NCBI RefSeq assembly: GCF_023910635.1
Contig: NZ_JAAVVZ010000008.1
Coordinates: 1 to 45,430, forward strand
DNA: 45,430 nucleotides
Direction of reading: 5' to 3'
Source of the DNA: Sphingorhabdus sp.
GTDB lineage: Bacteria; Pseudomonadota; Alphaproteobacteria; Sphingomonadales; Sphingomonadaceae
Shown here: positions 18,315 through 26,781 of the stretch, one piece after another
How the letters are laid out: every line of letters begins with the position of its first letter
Numbering within the stretch: position 1 is the stretch's first letter
The notes under the pieces: generated by a model
Told to the model about the DNA's origin: nothing
Seen by the model: only the letters and a program-made list of their open reading frames with translations
Databases searched by the model: none
Program-made: the position numbers and the translations under genes

Positions 18315-19691
18315 ATGTCCTCACCAAAGCCGCCAACGTGGCGCAGCCAATTCCAAAGCACGGGATCGCTTACGCGCCGGATGATCCTGACGGCAGCTGC
18401 GTGGATTACGATTTTGCTGATCGGCGGGGGCGCTGCGCTGGACCGCGTGTTGACCAGTTCGGTCGAACAGAATTTTGATACTCAGATCGAATATGTCCTA
18501 ACCGCGATGATTGCTTCGGCAGAAATCGGCCCTGACGGCGAAATCCGAATGAACCGCCCACTTGGGGACCAACGATTTCTCGAGCCCAACAGCGGACTTT
18601 ACTGGCAAATTACTGGCAAAGACGCGATGCCATTTCCCTCTCGCTCGCTGTGGGACCGCGCACTTAGCCCGCCCGCTGGACACAAAGATCAGGCGGTTCA
18701 TTTTCGTAACAGTAATGAATTTCCTGACGAGCCGCTGCGCATCGCAGAGCGCTCCATAAAGCTTCCGGACTCCGATATCGCTTGGACATTCATGGTGGCG
18801 CAGAGCCGCAATAGCCTTGATGCGCAAATTCAGGAATTGCGGTCGGTATTGGTGACAAGCTTCTTTCTGCTGGCGCTTGGCCTCATCATTTTGGCGGCGT
18901 TACAGACATTTTATGGACTATGGCCCTTACGTGCCGTCCGTAAAGCGATCGCGCAAATGCGCAGCGGCGAGGAAAGCCGGGTGACAGATGCCTTGCCCGA
19001 CGAAGTGATGCCGATGGTCAATGAACTGAACGCCTTGCTCGACCATAATGAGAAACAGGCGGAGGAATCGCGCCGTCATGCGGGTAACCTTGCGCACGCG
19101 CTCAAGACGCCATTAACGGTCATCATGAATAGCGCGACCGCGCAAGCCCCCGATATATCGGAGACGGTCATTCGCGAAGCCACAACGATGCGGCGTCAGG
19201 TGGACCATCATTTGGCCCGCGCCCGCGCCGTTGGCCGCCGGGGCCACAGCCACAGCCGCGCGGTAGTCTGGGGCAGCTTGGAAGCGGTGGAGCGCGCGGT
19301 CGGCCGTCTTTATGCGCATGTCCGACTCGATATGGCCGGAGACAAGGCAATTGCCGCACGGGTGGAACGTCAGGATCTGGATGAAATGCTTGGTAACCTG
19401 ATCGAAAACGCGGCCAAATACGGCGGCGGCAGCGTGTTTGTGACCGTCGAGGATGCTGGCGATTTTGTGGAAATGATCATTGAGGATGACGGACAAGGCA
19501 TCCCCGAAAGCGAACGTGAACGGCTGTTTGATCGCGGTGCGCGGCTGGATACTGGCAAGCCCGGTACTGGCCTTGGTCTCGCGATCGTCCGCGACGTTGT
19601 CGAAATTTATGGCGGGACTGTCGCGTTGGAAAAAAGTGAGGATCTCGGCGGACTTTTGGTCAGACTACGTTTACCAAAAGCGATAAGTTGA
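18315..19691 (+). CDS. feuQ: Sensor histidine kinase (FeuQ/PhoQ-like)
   Basis: A 458-residue membrane kinase. Two membrane helices (about residues 22-45 and 178-200) bracket a periplasmic sensor of about 130 residues. H261 lies in GNLAHALKTPL, the H-box variant of PhoQ-like kinases. N-box NLIENAAKYG, G1 DDGQGIPESER, G2 GTGLGLAIVRD. It is expected to phosphorylate the adjacent regulator. There is no strong ribosome site before the ATG, so translation may be coupled to the gene before it. Its TGA stop is directly followed by the foldback element at 19693. Confidence 0.92.
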   Translation: MSSPKPPTWRSQFQSTGSLTRRMILTAAAWITILLIGGGAALDRVLTSSVEQNFDTQIEYVLTAMIASAEIGPDGEIRMNRPLGDQRFLEPNSGLYWQITGKDAMPFPSRSLWDRALSPPAGHKDQAVHFRNSNEFPDEPLRIAERSIKLPDSDIAWTFMVAQSRNSLDAQIQELRSVLVTSFFLLALGLIILAALQTFYGLWPLRAVRKAIAQMRSGEESRVTDALPDEVMPMVNELNALLDHNEKQAEESRRHAGNLAHALKTPLTVIMNSATAQAPDISETVIREATTMRRQVDHHLARARAVGRRGHSHSRAVVWGSLEAVERAVGRLYAHVRLDMAGDKAIAARVERQDLDEMLGNLIENAAKYGGGSVFVTVEDAGDFVEMIIEDDGQGIPESERERLFDRGARLDTGKPGTGLGLAIVRDVVEIYGGTVALEKSEDLGGLLVRLRLPKAIS

Positions 19692-19692
19692 T

Positions 19693-19873
19693 TAGGGTCG
19701 GGACCACTTAAATCCACCTTCGCGGTTTGAGGCCATACTGTTCAGTGCAAGGCGGCAAGCGCAGGACTTAGCGGTTCTAAGTCCAAGCTTGCCAACGCGG
19801 CAATGGACAGTATGGGCCAAATCCGAAGGACGTCTTGACGCCGCCAAGGTGGATTTAAGTGGTCCTGACCCTA
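19693..19873. mobile_element. 177-bp foldback MITE-like element, copy 1, with TA duplications
   Basis: The element proper is 19695-19871, flanked by TA on both sides (19693-19694, 19872-19873). The ends are inverted repeats of 31 bp starting GGGTC(G/A)GGACCACTTAAA, with two mismatches in this copy. The middle folds back: GGACTTAG (19764-19771) pairs with CTAAGTCC (19777-19784) around a 5-base loop. It has no coding capacity. An inverted second copy of the same length lies at 41571-41747. TA duplications fit a transposase of the IS630/Tc1-mariner type. Confidence 0.88.
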
Positions 19874-20167
19874 ACTTCCGTCGCGGATTTGCTGATGATG
19901 GCGGATGACTTCGTCAATGATGAAGCGCAAGAATTTCTCGGTGAAATCAGGATCAAGCTTGGCGTCACGTGCCAATTGCCGAAGCCGCTGTATCTGCCGC
20001 TCTTCACGTGCGGGGTCGGCGGGTGGCAGCGATGACTGCGCCTTAAACTCCCCCACCGCCTGCGTTATCTTGAACCGCTCGGCGAGCATGAAAACCAGCG
20101 CAGCATCAATATTATCAATGCTGTCGCGAAATCGGGCGAGGGTGTCTGCGTCGTTCATTGATGCCAT
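19871..20167 (-). CDS. Chorismate mutase (AroQ class)
   Basis: A 98-residue all-helical AroQ-fold protein turning chorismate into prephenate on the way to Phe and Tyr. Family pattern: RFRDSIDNIDAALVFMLAER, then KITQAVGEFKA, PPADPAREERQI, and the C-terminal FLRFIIDEVIRHHQQI. Starts at 20167 (MASMND) and 20158 (MND) are both possible; neither has a clear ribosome site. The stop codon TAG at 19871-19873 is formed by the end of the foldback element; the pre-insertion stop was TAA at the same place. The longer frame up to 20407 overlaps the divergent gene and is rejected. Confidence 0.88.
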   Translation of the reverse strand: MASMNDADTLARFRDSIDNIDAALVFMLAERFKITQAVGEFKAQSSLPPADPAREERQIQRLRQLARDAKLDPDFTEKFLRFIIDEVIRHHQQIRDGS

Positions 20168-20254
20168 CTGTGCCGATATTGACCGCAACGGACAAGAGGA
20201 AATGCGCCATTTGCACTTGCCTATCCATGCGGCGCGCGTCACAGCGATCAGGTT

Positions 20255-21268
20255 ATGACGGCAACTATCCATAAAATCGGCGGACATCAGGCGCCATCGC
20301 TTGACCCAATCTTGAAATTGGTCGCTTTGGGTATGAATAAGGTCAATGCGGTTATTCTTGACCGTATGCAGTCCGAAATCCCGCTTATTCCCGAACTGGC
20401 TGGCCATTTAATTGCCGGCGGCGGCAAACGAATGCGGCCAATGCTTACCTTGGCCTGCGCGCAGTTGCTGGATTATCCTGGTGATCGTCATCATAAGCTG
20501 GCCGCAGCCGTAGAGTTTATTCACACCGCTACCTTGCTGCATGATGATGTTGTCGACGGCAGCGACATGCGACGGGGCAAGACTGCTGCGAACCTGATTT
20601 TCGGGAACCCAGCGGCTGTGCTTGTCGGCGACTTTCTGTTCAGCCGGTCGTTTGAGCTGATGGTCGAGGATGGTTCGCTCAAGGTTCTTAAAATCCTTTC
20701 AAATGCGTCGGCGGTTATTGCAGAGGGCGAAGTCCACCAGTTGACCGCACAGCGGCAAATTTCGACGACTGAGGAAAAATATCTCGACATCATTGGTTCA
20801 AAAACGGCGGCTTTGTTTGCGGCGGCGTGCCGGATATCTGCGGTTGTTGCCGAAAGCGGGGAGGCGCAGGAAATGGCGCTGGATGCCTTTGGCCGCAATC
20901 TTGGCATTGCGTTCCAGCTTGTTGACGATGCCATCGACTATGTCTCCGACGGCGCGACCATGGGCAAGGACAGCGGCGACGATTTCCGCGATGGCAAGGT
21001 TACGCTGCCCGTTATTCTCGCGCATTGCCGTGGCAACGCCGAAGAGCAGAAATTCTGGCGCGACGCGATGCTTGGCAACCGGGTGAGTGACGCCGATTTG
21101 GCCCATGCTCGGGCATTGTTGCGTGCACATCGTGCCATTGACGACACATTGGATCGGGCGCGGCATTATGGTCAGCGTGCAATAGATGCGATTGCGCATT
21201 TCCCCGCAGGCGAAGCCAAATTTGCGCTGACTGAGGCAGTGAAGTTCGCAATAGCCCGCGCATATTGA
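20255..21268 (+). CDS. Long-chain trans-polyprenyl diphosphate synthase
   Basis: A 337-residue cytoplasmic isoprenoid chain-elongating enzyme that adds isopentenyl diphosphate units to make the ubiquinone side chain (octaprenyl to decaprenyl length). Both aspartate-rich motifs are present: DDVVD (97-101, within HDDVVDGSDMRRG) and DDAID (224-228, within FQLVDDAIDY). GGGKRMRPML is the substrate-binding start, and LIFGNPAAVLVGDFLFS is typical of the ubiquinone-chain group. The chain length cannot be read from sequence. hrpB follows after 29 bp. Confidence 0.93.
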   Translation: MTATIHKIGGHQAPSLDPILKLVALGMNKVNAVILDRMQSEIPLIPELAGHLIAGGGKRMRPMLTLACAQLLDYPGDRHHKLAAAVEFIHTATLLHDDVVDGSDMRRGKTAANLIFGNPAAVLVGDFLFSRSFELMVEDGSLKVLKILSNASAVIAEGEVHQLTAQRQISTTEEKYLDIIGSKTAALFAAACRISAVVAESGEAQEMALDAFGRNLGIAFQLVDDAIDYVSDGATMGKDSGDDFRDGKVTLPVILAHCRGNAEEQKFWRDAMLGNRVSDADLAHARALLRAHRAIDDTLDRARHYGQRAIDAIAHFPAGEAKFALTEAVKFAIARAY

Positions 21269-21297
21269 CGGATGAAGCGGTGCCGTCCGCGCTTAAC

Positions 21298-23751
21298 ATG
21301 ACCGAAGCATTGCCTGTCATGGCGGTGATGCCCGATTTGCTGGCATCGTTGCGCGCGGCCCCCAACGCCGTTCTTATCGCCCCGCCTGGCGCGGGTAAGA
21401 CTAGTATGGTCGCGCCCGCCTTGTTGGATGAGCCATATTGCGACGGGCAAATCCTGTTGCTGTCACCGCGCCGCTTGGCCGCGCGCATGGCGGCGGAACG
21501 TATAGCCGAAAATTTGGGCGAAACGGTCGGCGGACGGGTTGGATACGCGACACGGCTCGATAGCAAAGTTGGCCCCAGCACACGCATATTGGTGATGACA
21601 GAGGGCATTTTTCGCAACCGGATCATTGGCGACCCCGAATTATCGGGCGTTTCTATTGTGCTGTTTGACGAGGTCCACGAACGCAGCATTGATAGCGACT
21701 TCGGCCTCGCGCTGGCGTTGGAGGCGCAGGCCGCTTTCCGGCCTGATCTGCGCTTGCTGGCAATGTCGGCGACTTTGGATGGTGCCCGTTTCTCAATATT
21801 GATGGACAACGCGCCTGTACTGGAAAGCGAGGGCAAAAGATGGCCTTTGGAATATCTTTATATCGGCCGCAGGACCGAACTGCCGATTGAAACCGATATT
21901 GTGCGCATAGTGCGCCAAGCGCTGTCGGAACAGCAGGGCGACATATTGGCATTCCTGCCCGGCGTGCGCGAGATTGACCGTGCCTTTGACACTTTGGGCG
22001 ATTGCGGATCTGATATCGTTGTGCACAGGCTGCATGGGCAGATTGATCCAGTGGCCCAGCGGCTTGCGGTCCGCCGTGACGCGCAAGGCCGCCGCAAGGT
22101 CATTTTCGCCACAAACATTGCTGAGACCAGCCTGACCATTGATGGGGTGCGTGTGGTGGTAGACAGCGGCCTTGCACGACGCGCGCGCTTTGACCAAGCG
22201 GCTGGCGTCACGCGGTTAGTCACCGAGCGTGCAAGCCTGTCCGCCGCAACACAGCGCGCCGGGCGTGCCGCGCGCCAACAGGCCGGGGTTGCCTATCGGC
22301 TGTGGGAGGAGGCGGGCAATGGAGGTCTGCCGCCATTCGACCCGCCCGAGATTCTTGAAAGCGACCTTGCGCCTGTGTTGCTCGATTGTGCGCGCTGGGG
22401 CGAAAATGATCCTGCGAAACTCCGTTGGCTTGATCGGCCACCTGCTGCCGCCGTTCAGCAAGCGCGTAAGCTGTTGATGTCGGTGGACGCATTGGACGCG
22501 CAGGGACGGATTACGGCGCACGGAACGACGCTTGCCAACCTGCCTTTACCGCCGAACCTTGCGCATATGGTCGTGACCGCCGCCCATAGCGGGCAAGCGG
22601 AGGACGCAGCGATATTGGCAGTCCTGATGCAAGAGCGCGGTCTGGGCGGGCAAAGTGAGGACATTGACGCACGCTATGAACGCTTCGTGCGAGAACGCGG
22701 GCCAAAGGCAGAAGCCGCACGCAAGTTGGCGCAGCGTATTGCGCGGCTGTGTAGCGGTAATGGCGGGGTCGAGCCCTTGAGCATCGGCGGCCTGATCGCC
22801 ACAGCATTTCCTGAGCGCATAACGAAGCGTCGCGACTCCAGGGGCGAGAAATGGATCAGCGCAATGGGTCGCGGGCTTCAGCTTGACCCAGCATCACCTC
22901 TCGCACGCGCGGAATGGCTTGCTGTGGCCGATGTGCAAGGCGCGGCATCGGGCGCGCGTATATTGTCGGCGGCGGCGCTGACCGAGCCGGAAATCATGGG
23001 TCGATTTGCGCATAGAATCGTCAGTCAGGAAATATTGTCTTACGACAAAAGCGCAGACCGTGTGGAGGCACGCATGCAGCGGCGGCTTGGCGCGATTGTG
23101 CTGAGCGAGGGACGCGTTGAAAAACCCGACCCGCAAGTCGTTGCCAACGCTTTGTTAGCCGCTGTGCGAGATATCGGGATCGACGTGCTGCCTTGGTCAG
23201 TTTCGGCTCGTGCGCTTCGGGAACGTGCGGTGTTTGCCGGCATTGCGGCGCTCAGCGACGACGCTTTGGCGCACAGCGCGGAACAGTGGCTTCTGCCCTT
23301 GCTTGGCAAGGTGAGCCGCTTGCGTGATGTCGCGCCATCGGGTTTGGTGCAGGCGCTGGACAATATGCTTGGTTGGGACGTGCGGACCCGCATTGACCAA
23401 ATCGCGCCTGCGTCGTTCAAAAGCCCTGCCGGAACCGAGCACAATATCGATTATGCCGCCGAAGCCGGCCCAACCGTCGAATTACGCGTGCAGGCTTTGT
23501 TCGGCCTTGATACGCACCCGTTGGTGGGCGTTGACCGCATACCACTTGTTCTCAGCCTAACCTCGCCTGCAGGTCGTCCTATTCAGACAACGCGAAACCT
23601 TCCCGAATTCTGGCGCGGAAGCTGGCGAGATGTCGCCAAAGAAATGCGGGGGCGTTATCCAAAGCATAATTGGCCAGACGCGCCGTGGGAAAGCATCGCC
23701 AGTCTCAAGACCAAAAAAGCACAAGCGCGCGATACGCCCCGGAACGCTTGA
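21298..23751 (+). CDS. hrpB: ATP-dependent helicase HrpB
   Basis: An 817-residue DEAH-type helicase, probably acting on RNA. Walker A is APPGAGKTS (about 28-36), Walker B DEVH in LFDEVHERS, motif III SATLD, motif VI QRAGRAARQ. The C-terminus (TEHNIDYAAEAGPTVELRVQ, then LTSPAGRPIQTTRNLPEFW) is the HrpB-specific domain. I chose the ATG at 21298 because ALPVMAVMPDLLASL matches family N-termini; a TTG at 21265 overlapping the previous stop codon is the alternative. Confidence 0.92.
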   Translation: MTEALPVMAVMPDLLASLRAAPNAVLIAPPGAGKTSMVAPALLDEPYCDGQILLLSPRRLAARMAAERIAENLGETVGGRVGYATRLDSKVGPSTRILVMTEGIFRNRIIGDPELSGVSIVLFDEVHERSIDSDFGLALALEAQAAFRPDLRLLAMSATLDGARFSILMDNAPVLESEGKRWPLEYLYIGRRTELPIETDIVRIVRQALSEQQGDILAFLPGVREIDRAFDTLGDCGSDIVVHRLHGQIDPVAQRLAVRRDAQGRRKVIFATNIAETSLTIDGVRVVVDSGLARRARFDQAAGVTRLVTERASLSAATQRAGRAARQQAGVAYRLWEEAGNGGLPPFDPPEILESDLAPVLLDCARWGENDPAKLRWLDRPPAAAVQQARKLLMSVDALDAQGRITAHGTTLANLPLPPNLAHMVVTAAHSGQAEDAAILAVLMQERGLGGQSEDIDARYERFVRERGPKAEAARKLAQRIARLCSGNGGVEPLSIGGLIATAFPERITKRRDSRGEKWISAMGRGLQLDPASPLARAEWLAVADVQGAASGARILSAAALTEPEIMGRFAHRIVSQEILSYDKSADRVEARMQRRLGAIVLSEGRVEKPDPQVVANALLAAVRDIGIDVLPWSVSARALRERAVFAGIAALSDDALAHSAEQWLLPLLGKVSRLRDVAPSGLVQALDNMLGWDVRTRIDQIAPASFKSPAGTEHNIDYAAEAGPTVELRVQALFGLDTHPLVGVDRIPLVLSLTSPAGRPIQTTRNLPEFWRGSWRDVAKEMRGRYPKHNWPDAPWESIASLKTKKAQARDTPRNA

Positions 23752-23807
23752 CGACTCAGATGCTGTTCGGGCAAGGCGGTGGCGAAATAACCGTCAGGAA
23801 ATACAAT

Positions 23808-24083
23808 ATGTCCGCCCGTATCTTTCAACGCCCTAAAAATGCCATGCAATCGGGCAGTGGACGCCGCGAATGGGTGCTGGAATATGTGCCGGCAGAACCA
23901 CGCAAAGCCGACCCGCTGATGGGTTGGGCAGGCTCAGGCGATACGCAAGCGCAGGTGCAATTGACCTTCCCAAGCATGGATGCGGCGCGCGCTTATGCGG
24001 AGAAAAAGGGCATTGTCGCGACCTTCATCCCAACGCCGCCGAAAACGCTGAAGCTTCAGGCTTATGCGGATAATTTCCGTTAA
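23808..24083 (+). CDS. NADH dehydrogenase accessory subunit (NDUFS4-like, ETC complex I family)
   Basis: A 91-residue protein of the ETC complex I subunit family (PF04800-like), related to mitochondrial NDUFS4, found in alphaproteobacteria. Pattern: ARIFQRPKNAMQSGSGR, EWVLEYVPAEPR, DPLMGWAGSGDT, then FPSMDAARAYAEKKG and the final YADNFR. It probably sits on the peripheral arm of complex I. The start at 23808 follows AGGA. The stop codon overlaps that of the convergent nudix gene in the shared tetranucleotide TTAA (24080-24083). No nuo genes are nearby. Confidence 0.9.
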   Translation: MSARIFQRPKNAMQSGSGRREWVLEYVPAEPRKADPLMGWAGSGDTQAQVQLTFPSMDAARAYAEKKGIVATFIPTPPKTLKLQAYADNFR

Positions 24084-24598
24084 GCGATCATTCCGGGCAG
24101 CATCAGCAGCTTGACGTCCATGACGCAGCCTTCGGCACGCTTTTCCTGAACAAAATGCGGCAAGTCGTCCAAGGCAACGCGGTGGACGATGATATTTTCG
24201 CCGTCAACACCGCCGCCTTCACTTACTTTCGTCAAGCCACGCGCGCGGACGAGTGAAAAGCTTTCGCTGACCATGCCTGGTGACGAGAAAAACGTGCCAA
24301 CGATCTCCAAGTGGTCGGCGCGATAGCCGGTTTCTTCCTCAAGCTCTCGGGCAGCAGACACCAATGTGTCTTCGCCCTCATCATGGTCACCAATCAGGCC
24401 AGCGGGTAGTTCAATGCAGCTCGCGCCAAGCGGAACGCGATATTGTTCGACGAGCAGGACATGATCATCTTCCATCGCGAGAATCACCGCTGCCTTGATG
24501 CCGCGCGCACGGCTGACATATTCCCATTTTCCGCGCGTCTTCGCCGTGATGAAGCGCCCTTGCCACATCACGGTTTCTTCCTCGTCTTGTTTCATCAT
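24080..24598 (-). CDS. NUDIX hydrolase (ADP-ribose pyrophosphatase-like)
   Basis: A 172-residue NUDIX enzyme. The box G-x5-E-x7-REL-x-EE-x-G is intact (GDHDEGEDTLVSAARELEEE, then TGY). The flanking LLVEQYRVPLGASCIELPAG segment is typical of the ADP-ribose/NDP-sugar diphosphatase group (NudF-like). The substrate is inferred from the family. Its ATG overlaps the stop codon of the upstream TPM gene by four bases (ATGA), so it is translated as the last gene of the lemA operon. Confidence 0.9.
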   Translation of the reverse strand: MMKQDEEETVMWQGRFITAKTRGKWEYVSRARGIKAAVILAMEDDHVLLVEQYRVPLGASCIELPAGLIGDHDEGEDTLVSAARELEEETGYRADHLEIVGTFFSSPGMVSESFSLVRARGLTKVSEGGGVDGENIIVHRVALDDLPHFVQEKRAEGCVMDVKLLMLPGMIA

Positions 24599-25284
24599 AA
24601 TTCGATGAGCCTGTCGGGTAGTTCGTTAGGATTATTGCTGCCCTTGGGGAAATGTTCGGCCAAAACCACGCCCATTTGCGCCACCGCTGCCGCGACACCA
24701 GCGCCTGGATTCCCGGCCTTCACCTGATCCAGCAAGGCGACCATTGCGTCACCCCAAACCTCTGGCGCAACTTTGGAAGCAATGGCTTCGTCCGCGACGA
24801 TTTCCGCGCGATGCTCTTTCATCGAAAGATACAATAAAACGCCGGTTCGGGCCTGTGTCTTTGACTCCGTTCCAACCTTAAAAAGACTGATCGCACGGTT
24901 GCGCACGCGGGCCAGTTTCGTGGCTTTTGGCGTGAGCGCCATGCGCAAGGGTGTCCATTTCAGGATCAACCAAGTTCCGACCCATTTCAACGCAACTGCG
25001 GTCACCAGCAGTGCGACATATTCACCCGTTGTATATTCATGACCCCAGCCACCCGAAAGACGGGTAATTAGACCGATGTAAAATTCAGGAAAGGTCGCGT
25101 AGATCACCAGCGCAAGGAACGCGACCGCGCTTGCCCAAGCCATTGCAATATCGTCATAATGGTCCGAAAGGTCCGTCACAATCGTAACGATTTCGCCGCT
25201 AGTGTGTTGTTCGGCATCGGCGACCGCTGCTGTTACCAGCACATGGTCGGCTGCGCTCATTTGGCTGATTTTATGTATGTTCAT
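24595..25284 (-). CDS. TPM-domain membrane protein
   Basis: A 229-residue protein. The start resembles a TPM domain (HVLVTAAVADAEQHTSGEIV), then two membrane helices (about 48-65 and 88-108) interrupt it, and the rest of the TPM domain follows (TGVLLYLSMKEHRAEIVADE, then VWGDAMVALLDQVKAGNPG). The family is common beside LemA and the YgcG-like TPM protein. Function is not established; envelope homeostasis or protein-complex repair is suggested for relatives. It lies 11 bp after the next gene upstream in the operon. Confidence 0.85.
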   Translation of the reverse strand: MNIHKISQMSAADHVLVTAAVADAEQHTSGEIVTIVTDLSDHYDDIAMAWASAVAFLALVIYATFPEFYIGLITRLSGGWGHEYTTGEYVALLVTAVALKWVGTWLILKWTPLRMALTPKATKLARVRNRAISLFKVGTESKTQARTGVLLYLSMKEHRAEIVADEAIASKVAPEVWGDAMVALLDQVKAGNPGAGVAAAVAQMGVVLAEHFPKGSNNPNELPDRLIEL

Positions 25285-25295
25285 ATCAAACGTTC

Positions 25296-26087
25296 CTACC
25301 AGCCACCCGACGCACCGCCGCCGCCGAAGCTGCCGCCTCCGCCGCCAAAGCCGCCACCTCCAAAGCCGCCGCCGCCACCGCCGAAGCCGCCACCGCCTCC
25401 CCAGATGATCACAGGACCCATGCCGCCGCGCCGGTGCTTGCGCCCGCCACCATTCATGGAACGGAACATCGGTAGGAATACGAAGAAGATCAGGAACAGA
25501 ACGAATATGATCGCTCCAAAAGGAACGCCCTCATCGCGCCCGCGCGATTCCTGCGCTGCGTTGGCTATCTTGGCGGCTTCATCGGCGGGTAGCTCCAACT
25601 GTGTGACGATGCGGTCAACGCCCGCATTGATGCCACCGACATAATCACCGTCTTTAAAACGCGGCGTGATGTCGTTGCGGATGATACTGGAGGACAGACC
25701 GTCGGTTAGAACTGGCTCCAGCCCATAGCCCACCTCAATCCGCATTTTGCGTTCATTAGGCGCAATGATCAGGATTGCGCCATTGTCCTTCTCAGTTTCG
25801 CCTTTGCCATCCTGACCCAGTGCCCATGCGCGGCCAAGCCGGTAGCCATAATCGGAAATCTCATAGCCTTCGAGGCTGTTCAGCGTTGTTACTACCAACT
25901 GACGCTTGGTGCGGGTTTCCAGCCCCGCCAACTTGGCAGTGAGCGCGGCCTCTTGCTGTGGGTCAAGCAGGTTCGCCTGATCCACCACACGGCCAGTCAG
26001 TTTGGGAAAATCCTGCGCAACTGCTGCTTGGCCGGTAAGGGCCAGCAGCAGCGCAATCATGAGGCCAAGGGCCTTATTCATGTTCAA
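25296..26087 (-). CDS. TPM-domain protein with glycine-rich tail (YgcG family)
   Basis: A 263-residue protein with a signal peptide (about 1-24, cleavage near AVA/QD), a TPM domain (FPKLTGRVVDQANLLDPQQE, TKRQLVVTTLNSLEGYEISD, MRIEVGYGLEPVLTDG), a membrane helix (about 188-206) and a C-terminal stretch rich in Gly and Phe, ending SGGW. This is the classic partner of LemA. The low-complexity tail causes a spurious proline-rich frame on the other strand. Confidence 0.88.
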   Translation of the reverse strand: MNMNKALGLMIALLLALTGQAAVAQDFPKLTGRVVDQANLLDPQQEAALTAKLAGLETRTKRQLVVTTLNSLEGYEISDYGYRLGRAWALGQDGKGETEKDNGAILIIAPNERKMRIEVGYGLEPVLTDGLSSSIIRNDITPRFKDGDYVGGINAGVDRIVTQLELPADEAAKIANAAQESRGRDEGVPFGAIIFVLFLIFFVFLPMFRSMNGGGRKHRRGGMGPVIIWGGGGGFGGGGGGFGGGGFGGGGGSFGGGGASGGW

Positions 26088-26102
26088 TTCCCTAAATTAG
26101 CC

Positions 26103-26711
26103 TTAGGCCGCGGGCGCCATATCTAGCGTTGGTGCGGTCTCGGCACCTTGTGTTGTGGCTTGATAGGGAACCATCGGCTTTGCGCCGTGGATGATTTTTG
26201 CGCCAATGATATCGGGGAATGTGCGAATGGTGGTGTTATAGCCGCGCACCGCTTCATTATAATCGCGCAGCGTAATACGCACGCGGTTTTCCTGACCTTC
26301 CAACTGGTCCTGCAATTTCAAATAGCCTTCCTGGCTTTTCAACTGCGGATATTGCTCGACCGAAACGAGCAAGCGCGACAGGCTGCCCGACAATTGATTT
26401 TGTGCGGCCTGAAACGCGGCCATCTTTGCAGGATTGCTTAAGTCGTCAGGGTTGACCTGGATGTTGGGCGCGGTGGCTTGCGCACGCGCCTGTATGACTT
26501 CAGTGAGCGTCTTGTTTTCCTGCGCTGCTGCGCCCTTAACGATATTGGCTAGGTTGGGAATAAGGTTAGCGCGCTCTTGAAACGCGGCTTGCACATCGGC
26601 CCACTTCGCCTTGGCATTTTCTTCAGCCGTCGGAACGCTGTTGATACCGCATCCGGCTAAGGACGCCGCAGCAACGGGCACCAGAAGAAATTTCAAAAAG
26701 GTTATACGCAT
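26103..26711 (-). CDS. lemA: LemA family lipoprotein
   Basis: A 202-residue protein. A lipobox (LAGC, C21) makes it an envelope lipoprotein. The LemA pattern is clear: KWADVQAAFQERANLIPNLA, QLSGSLSRLLVSVEQYPQLK, LQDQLEGQENRVRITLRDYN, and YNTTIRTFPDIIGA. It heads an operon with two TPM genes and a nudix gene (15 bp, 11 bp, 4-bp overlap). Confidence 0.92.
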   Translation of the reverse strand: MRITFLKFLLVPVAAASLAGCGINSVPTAEENAKAKWADVQAAFQERANLIPNLANIVKGAAAQENKTLTEVIQARAQATAPNIQVNPDDLSNPAKMAAFQAAQNQLSGSLSRLLVSVEQYPQLKSQEGYLKLQDQLEGQENRVRITLRDYNEAVRGYNTTIRTFPDIIGAKIIHGAKPMVPYQATTQGAETAPTLDMAPAA

Positions 26712-26769
26712 CTAACGAACTCCTCCACTTGGCATAATGCCTAGAAATCCAGCCCTTAAGGGGCGTGTA

Positions 26770-26781
26770 TTATGTACATAA
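26770..26781. promoter_or_regulatory. Perfect 12-bp palindrome upstream of lemA
   Basis: TTATGTACATAA is a perfect 12-bp inverted repeat, 58 bp upstream of the lemA start and just before the methyltransferase remnant. Such a dyad could be an operator for a dimeric regulator. No regulator is known from the sequence. Confidence 0.35.

Noticed and set aside
25159-25644. Proline-rich frame opposite the TPM gene
   Set aside because: It is the reverse reading of the glycine-rich tail of the TPM protein.
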